Shown here: positions 57,557 to 64,000 of the stretch, piece after piece
How positions within the stretch are numbered: the stretch's first letter is position 1
How the letters are laid out: each line of letters starts with the position of its first letter
From: Pseudonocardia sp. CNS-139
GTDB lineage: Bacteria; Actinomycetota; Actinomycetes; Mycobacteriales; Pseudonocardiaceae
Direction of reading: 5' to 3'
Length of the DNA: 64,000 bases
Assembly: GCA_001942415.1 (NCBI GenBank)
Contig: MKJX01000166.1
Span: 1-64,000 of the forward strand
Notes under the pieces: model-generated
What the model was told of the DNA's origin: nothing
Database searches by the model: none
What the model saw: only the letters and a program-made list of their open reading frames with translations
Made by a program: the position numbers and the translations under genes

Positions 57557-58680
57557 CCGTTCCTCCTGTCCTGCTGCCGGCTCAGCCAGTCGGCGACGGC
57601 GTCGTAGACCATGGACGCGTTGACGTCGATCAACATGATGTGGCCGGCGCCGGGGACCGTCGTCTCGCTGACGTCCGGGCTGGCGACGAAGAGCCCGGCG
57701 TACGGCTCGACGCCCTGGCGCAGCGTGTCCGCCGCGCCGTAGACCAGCAGCACCGGCACGTCGACGCGGTCGAGGTGGGTGAGGTCCTCCATGATCGCGA
57801 TCGGCTCGGAGAGCATCACCCCGCACGGGCTGCGGACGTGGTGCGCGCTCATCGCCTCGCGCACCCGCGGGTCCACCTCGTCGCTGACGCTCGCCTGGTA
57901 GAAGTCGGCGAGGGTCGGGTCGAAGTAGGTGTAGCCGTCCGCCTCGGGGCCGGGCGGCGCCGACGCGAGCAGCCCGCGCTGGCAGGCGTCGAACATGGGG
58001 AAGAACCGGCGGGCGGTCTCGTCGGTGATGCCGATCCCGGCCCACCCGGTCGCGACGATCCCGTCGATGCCGCCGAACGAGTACGCCACCAGCTCCGCGA
58101 CGAGCGCGCCGCTGGAGTGCCCGCCCATGAACACGGTGCCGAACGCGGTCGGCGCCCGCCCCTCCACGTGGTAGGCGCCGGCCCGCAGCTGCTCGACCAC
58201 CTGGTGCGCGACGTCGGCGTTGCCGCCGGTGCAGGTGCCGAACCCGTCGGGCACCGGGTTCTCGCCGTAGCCGAGCCGGTCGATCGTGACGGAGACGTGC
58301 CCCCGCGCGGCCAGCGCCTGCACGAAGTTGTGGCCCTCGACCGGCAGCCGCCAGATCCACTGCGCCGTGTTGGTGCCGTGCACGTAGAGCGTCACGGCCG
58401 GCGGGGCGGGGCCGTCCAGCAGCGCGGCCGGGCCGGTCAGGTACCCGCGCACGGTGTAGGGCCGCCCGTCGACGGCGCACTGGTTGAGCGAGCGGTTGAC
58501 GTTGCGCACCTCGAACGACACCGGCACGTCGACGACGTCCGCCTGCACGTACCGGACGGGCAGCGCGGCGGGCGCCGCGACCGGCGCGGGAGCCGGCGGG
58601 GCCCCGGCGGCGGGCACCCCGAGCACACCCGTCAGCGCGGCGACGAGGACGGCGAGCGCGACGGTCCTGCGGGTCTTCAT
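57553..58680 (-). CDS. Secreted alpha/beta hydrolase
   Basis: A 375-residue intact protein. A Sec signal (TVALAVLVAALTGVLGVPAA) is followed by VSFEVRNVNRSLNQCAVDGR and the hydrolase core: VTLYVHGTNTAQWIW, nucleophile elbow FMGGHSSGALVAELV, VPVLLVYGAADTLRQ and TVPGAGHIMLID with the catalytic His. Tandem paralogue of the next gene upstream. Probable extracellular lipase or esterase; substrate unknown. Overlaps both neighbours by 4 bp. Confidence 0.88.
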   Translation of the reverse strand: MKTRRTVALAVLVAALTGVLGVPAAGAPPAPAPVAAPAALPVRYVQADVVDVPVSFEVRNVNRSLNQCAVDGRPYTVRGYLTGPAALLDGPAPPAVTLYVHGTNTAQWIWRLPVEGHNFVQALAARGHVSVTIDRLGYGENPVPDGFGTCTGGNADVAHQVVEQLRAGAYHVEGRAPTAFGTVFMGGHSSGALVAELVAYSFGGIDGIVATGWAGIGITDETARRFFPMFDACQRGLLASAPPGPEADGYTYFDPTLADFYQASVSDEVDPRVREAMSAHHVRSPCGVMLSEPIAIMEDLTHLDRVDVPVLLVYGAADTLRQGVEPYAGLFVASPDVSETTVPGAGHIMLIDVNASMVYDAVADWLSRQQDRRNG

Positions 58681-59845
58681 CTCGGGCCCCCTCGGTGCGC
58701 CGCCAGCCACGCGGCCAGCGCGTCGTGCAGGACCGGCGCCGCACGCTCCAGCCCCATGTAGTGCCCGGCCCCCGGCACGGTGACGAGCTCGGTGCTGCGG
58801 GCGCCGGTGAACAGGGCCAGGTGCGCGGCACCGCCCTGGAAGAGCCGGTCCTCCGCGCCGTACACGCCGAGCACGGGGACGGCGACCGTGCCGAGCGACC
58901 GCAGGTCGGTGGTGATCGCCTCCAGCTGCGAGGCGACCTCCTTGCACGGGTGCGCGCTCTGCTGCGGCAACGCGGCGGCGAGCACGGCCGGGTCGGTGTC
59001 GTGGAAGTTGGTCTGCCGGTACTCGTTCGGGCCGACGTCGAAGTTCGAGTACCCGCCGGCCGACGTGGGCTGCTGGTCGGGGCCGACCTGCTGCATGCAG
59101 GTGGACAGGTTGCCGAACACGCGGGTCATGAAGCGGTCGGTGCGGCCCATGTCGGCGAACCCCATGACGACGAGCCCGTCGGCGTGCCCGAAGAGGGTCG
59201 CGAGCTGCGCGATCTGCGCGCCGGTGCCCAGCCCGGCCAGCGTCACCCCGGCGAACGCGGGCGCCGGCCGCCCCTCGACGGCGTAGGTCCCGGCCCTCAG
59301 CTGCTGCACGATCTGGTCGGCGACGTCGGCCTGCGCGCCCACGCACGTGTGGAACCCGTTGACGTGGTCGCTGGCCCCGTAGCCGAGCCGGTCGACGGTG
59401 ACCGACGCTGCCCGCGCCGGGCCATCTCCTCGGTGTGGTGGTAGCCGGGCACGTCGAGCCGCCAGTACCACTCGCCCGTCGAGAAGTCGTGCAGGTAGAG
59501 GGTGACGTCCGTGCCGGGCGTCGCCAGCAGCGCGGCCGGCGCGGTGAGGTGCCCGGCCACCTCGAACGTCCCGTCGGGTGTGGTGCACGGGGCCTGCGAG
59601 CGGTTGACGTTGCGCACCTGGAACGTCACGGGCAGGTCGACGACGCCCGCGGCGTCCATCCGGTCGTCGGTGGCCGCGGCGGCCCGTGTCGGGTCGGTCC
59701 GCGTGGTCCCCCCGGCCGGCGCCGCCCCGGAGGCCGGGAGGAGCAGGCCGAGCAGCAGCGGCACCGCGGCGGCGACCGCCACCGCGGCCAGCCCGATCCC
59801 GATGGTGCGGCGCGCGGCGCGCAGCCGGCCGAGCGGCCCGGTCAT
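58677..59845 (-). CDS. Exported alpha/beta-hydrolase paralogue lacking the catalytic Ser (frameshifted)
   Basis: About 389 residues. The N-terminal anchor (TIGIGLAAVAVAAAVPLLLG) and VTFQVRNVNRSQAPCTTPDG match the paralogue downstream. The elbow reads TLAGLGTGAQIAQL, so Gly stands where GHSSG has its Ser. The acid and His regions remain (VPVLGVYGAEDRLF, VPGAGHYMGLERA). It is probably a non-catalytic partner or binding protein. The frame breaks near 59,410, outside the elbow, so the missing Ser is not caused by it. Confidence 0.8.
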
Positions 59846-62100
59846 CGCCGCACCTCGCGCTCACCGCTCGGGACGAGGGGCCGGCCCGCGTCGGGCGGCG
59901 GTGGCGAGGGCCCGTCCTCGATCGACTCGCCGAGGCCGAGGCGCCGCTGCCACCGGCGCAGCGGCGCGGGCGCCACCAGACCCGCGGGCCCAGCATCCCG
60001 AGCACGGCCGGCACGAGCAGGCAGCGCACGATCGTCGCGTCGACCAGCACGGCGAGCGCGCCGCCCCAGCCGAGCATCATCGAGTTCGTGATGCGCGACG
60101 TCCCGACGGCCACGAGCACCACGGAGAGGATCAGCGCGGCAGCGGTGATGATCCCGCCGGTGCGCTGCAGCCCGGCCGCGACGGCGCCGCGGTGGTCGCC
60201 GGTGCGTTCGTACTCCTCGCGGATGCGGGCCAGCAGGAACACCCCGTAGTCCATCGACAGCCCGAACGCCACGCAGAACATGAGCACCGGCAGGAACGTG
60301 TCGATGTAGCCGGTGGGCTCGAACCCGAGCAGCCCGCTGAGGTTGCCGTCCTGGAACACCCACACCACCACGCCGTACATCGCGACGAGGCTCAGCGCGT
60401 TCGACGCGATCGCGACGACGGACACGAGCAGCCCGCCGGTCAGCAGGAACAGCACCGCGAACGTCACCACCACGATCGCCACGACGGCCACCGGCAGCAG
60501 CTCGGCGATGGCGTCCTGGCTGTCGACCAGCGTCGCGACCGGCCCGGACACCGACGCCGTGAACGGCGCGTCGGTCGCGTGCACCGCCCGGACGATCGCG
60601 ATGCTCTCCGGCGAGATGTCCTCGACGGTGTCGTCGGGCACCACCGCGACGTAGCCGGTGTCGCCGTCGCGCATGACCGAGTTGATGATCGTCGCCTGCT
60701 GGGTGCGCTCGCCGTCGACGTAGAGCCCGACGGGCGTGCGCACCTCGGCGACATCCGGGATCGCGGACAGGGCGGCGGCGTAGCGGTCCAGGTCGGCGTC
60801 CGCCGCCCGTTCGACGGCGACGTTCACCGTGCCCGTGACGGCGGCGTCGAACTCGGCGTCGAGCACCTCGGAGACGGTGCGGGCCTCGGCGCTGCCGGGA
60901 GCTGGCGGTGGTCGGCCGTGCCGAACTCGGCGGACAGGAACGGCAGCCCCAGCGCGAGCAGCACCAGCACCGACCCCGCCGTGAACAGCGGCGCCCGGCG
61001 CATCACGAGCAGCGCGGTGCGGCTCCACCAGCCGCCGTTCGCGCCGGGGCCGACCGGGACGGCGGCCTCGCCGCGCAGCAGCCGGCGGACGTCGAGCGCG
61101 TCGATCCGGCGGCCGAGCAGCACCAGGCAGGCCGGGAGCACGACGATCGCGGAGACGGCGGCCAGCACCACCACCGGGATCCCCGCGTAGGCGAACGACC
61201 GCAGGAAGTACTGCGGGAAGATCGCCAGGCTGCTCAGCGACGCGCCGATGATCAACGCCGAGTAGAGCACCGTGCGCCCGGCCGTGCGCAGCGTGCGGGT
61301 CACGGCCTCCGCGGTCGGGTGGCCCCTGGCCAGCTCGTCGCGATAGCGCCGGACGAGCAGCAGCGCGTAGTCGATCGCCAGGCCCAGGCCGAGCGCGGTG
61401 GTCAGGTTCTGCGCGAACACCGACACGTCGGTGAACCCGGCGATCACGGCGAGCGCCGCGTTCGTCCCGATGATCGAGACGATGCCGACGAGCAGCGGCA
61501 GCAGCGCCGCGACGGCGCTGCCGAACACCACCACGAGCAGCACGAAGACGATCGGCATCGCGATCATCTCGCGCGGACGAGGTCCTCGCCGATCGTGCGC
61601 TCCATCTCGGCCTGCACGGCGAGCTCGCCGCCGACCCGCAGCAGCAGGTCGCCCTGCTGGCCCCGGTAGTCCGGCGCGATCCGGTCGAACGCCGCGCGCG
61701 CGTCCGCCGGGTCGCCGTCGATCTGCACGAGGACCAGCGCGTGCCGGCCGTCCGGCGAGCGCAGGTCGGCCACCGCGCTCGTCCAGTACGAGTTGACGCT
61801 GGTCACCGACTCCTCGGCGGCCAGCCGCTGCACCACCGCGACGCCCTGCCGCGCGATGCCCCGGTCGTTGATCTCCCCCTCGGTCTCGACCAGCACGACG
61901 AAGTTGGCCTGCGTGGCCGGGAAGTGGTCCTCCAGGATCTGTTCGGCCCGCGCCGCCTCGGACATCGGGTCGGCCAGGCCCTCGCCGCGCATCCGGTCGG
62001 CGAGCCCCCCGCCGATGAGCACTCCGTCCACGACGAACAGCAGCGTGATGAACAGGACGAGCCACGGCCGGCTCGTCAACATGCGGGCGATGGTTCGCAT
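59842..62100 (-). CDS. MMPL-family RND transporter (frameshifted)
   Basis: About 752 residues with two repeats of helices and outer loops. N-terminus ARMLTSRPWLVLFITLLFVV, loop DHFPATQANFVVLVET, then VIAGFTDVSVFAQNLTTALG and GLAIDYALLLVRRYRDELA; second half GLSMDYGVFLLARIREEYER. The paired DYALLLVRRYRDE and DYGVFLLARIREE motifs carry the proton-relay Asp-Tyr pairs. It exports lipids or hydrophobic products. The frame breaks near 61,565, 60,900 and 59,980. Overlaps the hydrolase paralogue by 4 bp. Confidence 0.9.
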
Positions 62101-62157
62101 CTCGGTCCCTCCCCCTCGGAAACCGCCGCGTGCGGAACCGAGGGTTGCACCGGGACG

Positions 62158-63599
62158 TCAAAGCGACATCGAGGTGCCGACGACCGGATCAACCGGCCCC
62201 CGTTCCCGTCCCTTCTCGCGCTGAATGTCCGGGTTGCGCGGCACGAACAGGTCGGCGACGAACGCGACGGCCACCGCCACCACGCCCGCCCACAGCGCGA
62301 CCCGCAGCCCCGCGGTGAACTGCGCGGGGTCGCCGTAGCCGCCGGTGCCCGCGAACACCGACGCCAGCACCGCGATGCCGAGCACCACCCCCACCTGGCG
62401 CAGCGCGTTGTTGACGCCGGACGCGATGCCGTGCTGCGCGGGCGTCACGAAGTCGAGCGCCTGCCGGGGGCTGAGCGCGAAGAACAGGCCCATCCCGGAG
62501 CCGGCCAGCAGCATGGGCGGCACGAGCGCGAGGTAGGGCACGTCCGGGGCGACGACCAGCGCGAACCAGGCCAGCCCGACGACCTGCAGGGCGGTCGTGA
62601 CGGCCATGGCGATGCGCATCCCGGCCCGGTCGGCGAGCAGCGCGGCCAGCGGCGCGACGGCGGCGGGCGCGAGCGTCCACGGGAGGGTGCGCAGCCCGGC
62701 GTCGAGCGGCGGGTAGCCGAGCACGTCCTGCATGAACTGGGTGAGCAGGAAGACCGCGCCGAACATCCCGCCCTGCGCGAAGAGCGCGATCACCCCGGCC
62801 AGCGCGAAGCCGCGGTGCGTGAACAGGTGCGGCGGCACCAGCGGCGCGGACGCGCGGTACTGCCACAGCACGAACGCCAGCAGCAGCGCCGCGCCGCCGG
62901 CCAGCGCGGCGAGCACCTCCACCGCGCCCCAGCCCAGCACTCCCGTGCGCACCAGCCCGTACGCGACGCCCAGCAGCCCGGCCGTGACGAGCACGGTGCC
63001 GGCGACGTCGAGCCGGGCGGTGGTCCGCGGCCCGGCGCCGAGCACCAGCGCCGCGGCGGGCAGCAGCGCGAGCCCGACCGGCACGTTCAGCCAGAAGATC
63101 AGCTCCCAGCTGCCCAGCTGCAGCACCGAGCCGCCGACGAGCGGGCCGAGCGCGATGCCCAGTCCGGCCATCGCGGAGAGCCCGGCGATCGCCATGCCGC
63201 GGCGGGCCTCCGACACCGCGCCCACCAGCAGCGTGAGCGACAGCGGCAGCAGCACGGCCGCGCCGAGCCCCTGCAGCGCGCGGGCCGCCACGAGCATCCC
63301 GGTCGAGGTCGCCAGCGCCGCGCCCGCCGACGCGGCCGTGAACAGCGCGATCCCGGCGATGAACGTGCGCTTGCGGCCGAACCGGTCCCCCAGCGCCGCC
63401 GCGGCTCCCGCAGGAACACCGCGAACGCCAGCGTGTAGGCGTTGACGGTCCATTCGAGGCCCTCCAGCGTGGCCCCGAGGTCGGCCCGGATCATCGGGAG
63501 CGCCGTCGTCACGACGAGGTTGTCCAGCGCCGCCATGAAGGCGGCCACCCCCGTGACGACGAACGTGGCCCGCGGGCGTCCCGGCACCGGCACGCTCAC
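62158..63599 (-). CDS. MFS drug/product exporter, DHA2 type (frameshifted)
   Basis: About 480 residues, probably 14 helices. Motifs: VAAFMAALDNLVVTTALPMI (motif D1), LGDRFGRKRTFIAGIALFTA (motif A), ARALQGLGAAVLLPLSLTLL (motif B), LSAMAGLGIALGPLVGGSVL (motif C). Proton-driven exporter; substrate unknown. GTG 63599 overlaps the MMPL stop (GTGA). The frame breaks near 63,410. A 57-bp gap precedes the second MMPL gene. Confidence 0.9.
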
Positions 63600-64000
63600 C
63601 GGGCCGGCACGGCGTCCTCGGGGCGCCGGGGCGGCGGCCCCGCGGACTCCCGGATCCCGAACCGGGCGTGCAGCCGCCGCAGCGGCGCGGGCGCCCACCA
63701 GTTGGCGCGCCCGGCCAGCCGCATGAACGCGGGCACGAGCACCGCGCGGATCAGCGTGGCGTCGACCGCGATCGCGACGGCCGTGCCGATGCCGATCATC
63801 TTCAGGTACATGATCTGGCCGGCCGCGTACACGCCGAAGGAGACGGCGAGCGTGAGCGCGGCGGCCGTGATGAGCGGGGCGCTGCGCTGCATCCCGAGCA
63901 GCACCGACCGGTTGTTGTCGCCGGTGCGGTCGTACTCCTCCTTGATCCGCGACAGCATGAAGACCTCGTAGTCCATCGAGAGGCCGTAGGCGACGCAGAA
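63596..64000 (-). CDS. MMPL-family RND transporter, C-terminal part (cut by window edge)
   Basis: The last 135 or so residues of a second MMPL protein: LSMDYEVFMLSRIKEEYDRT (proton-relay Asp-Tyr), LGMQRSAPLITAAALTLAVS, YLKMIGIGTAVAIAVDATLI and WWAPAPLRRLHARFG. The rest lies beyond base 64,000. First visible gene of the operon that runs down to 56,531. Confidence 0.9.
   Translation of the reverse strand, partial: FCVAYGLSMDYEVFMLSRIKEEYDRTGDNNRSVLLGMQRSAPLITAAALTLAVSFGVYAAGQIMYLKMIGIGTAVAIAVDATLIRAVLVPAFMRLAGRANWWAPAPLRRLHARFGIRESAGPPPRRPEDAVPAR

Noticed and set aside
1..64000. Programmed frameshifting as the cause of the many frame breaks
   Set aside because: Breaks occur in unrelated genes without slippery heptamers plus structures, and often at simple G or C runs.
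1..64000. tRNA, rRNA, insertion sequence or integrase genes
   Set aside because: None seen on either strand by reading; no transposase motifs or terminal repeats flank any block.

Overview
The window is very GC-rich actinobacterial chromosome. Gene content fits a Pseudonocardiales-type organism, for example a Pseudonocardia relative: a SARP regulator, an AfsA homologue, XRE-DUF5753/DUF397 pairs, an acyl-CoA carboxylase epsilon subunit, MMPL transporters, and roadblock/LC7 proteins. The genus is inference. About two thirds of the genes longer than 1 kb carry one or more single-base frameshifts, often in G or C runs, while the protein sequence resumes intact in another frame. The likeliest reading is uncorrected indel errors in a draft assembly. 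Coordinates below span whole genes and state where the frame breaks.

Layout. 0-8 kb: a large SF1 helicase-nuclease gene (minus strand) diverges from an Abi_C/HEPN-like gene and an overlapping membrane/coiled-coil gene (plus strand), which looks like a defence module. 8-13.4 kb: a siderophore-type binding lipoprotein, a DUF1707 protein, an SRPBCC protein, an M13 metallopeptidase, a small membrane protein and a small HTH protein. 13.4-20.5 kb: an NAD-dependent molybdenum formate dehydrogenase operon (fdsG-B-A-D, moeA, fdhD). 20.5-23.8 kb: a copper-efflux pair behind CsoR-like sites. 23.8-30.6 kb: housekeeping and lipid genes (THUMP-like methyltransferase, SDR, RluA-type pseudouridine synthase, DUF427, F420-type LLM oxidoreductase, acyl-CoA carboxylase beta and epsilon).

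30.6-43.2 kb: a compact biosynthetic cluster. It has a SARP, two hot-dog dehydratases, a type II thioesterase, a NarL-type two-component pair, a LAL regulator, KS-alpha/KS-beta/ACP, then AfsA, a HAD phosphatase and a FabG-type reductase. There is no cyclase or aromatase, so a highly reducing type II PKS coupled to gamma-butyrolactone-type signalling is the best reading. 43.4-47.9 kb: four roadblock/LC7-like proteins alternate with three DUF4388/PatA-like proteins and no GTPase. 48.1-49.85 kb: a gene graveyard (methyltransferase deletion copy, helicase tail, SDR with its middle deleted). 49.85-53.64 kb: a graspetide-type RiPP locus (40-aa precursor, ATP-grasp ligase, two PIMT-like methyltransferases). 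53.8-56.5 kb: a DUF397/XRE pair, divergent from a leaderless-looking operon of tiny Cys-rich proteins that ends in a SLOG-like protein. A near-identical palindrome precedes both the XRE/small-protein divergon and the RiPP operon. 56.5-64 kb: one long minus-strand operon with two MMPL transporters, an MFS exporter, two secreted alpha/beta hydrolases and an epimerase.

Dispersed palindromes with the core AAAGCCAC(G/C)(T/C)TCA lie just after stop codons at 30.6, 38.0, 43.2 and 50.0 kb and probably act as terminators. I saw no tRNA, rRNA, CRISPR array, integrase or transposase.
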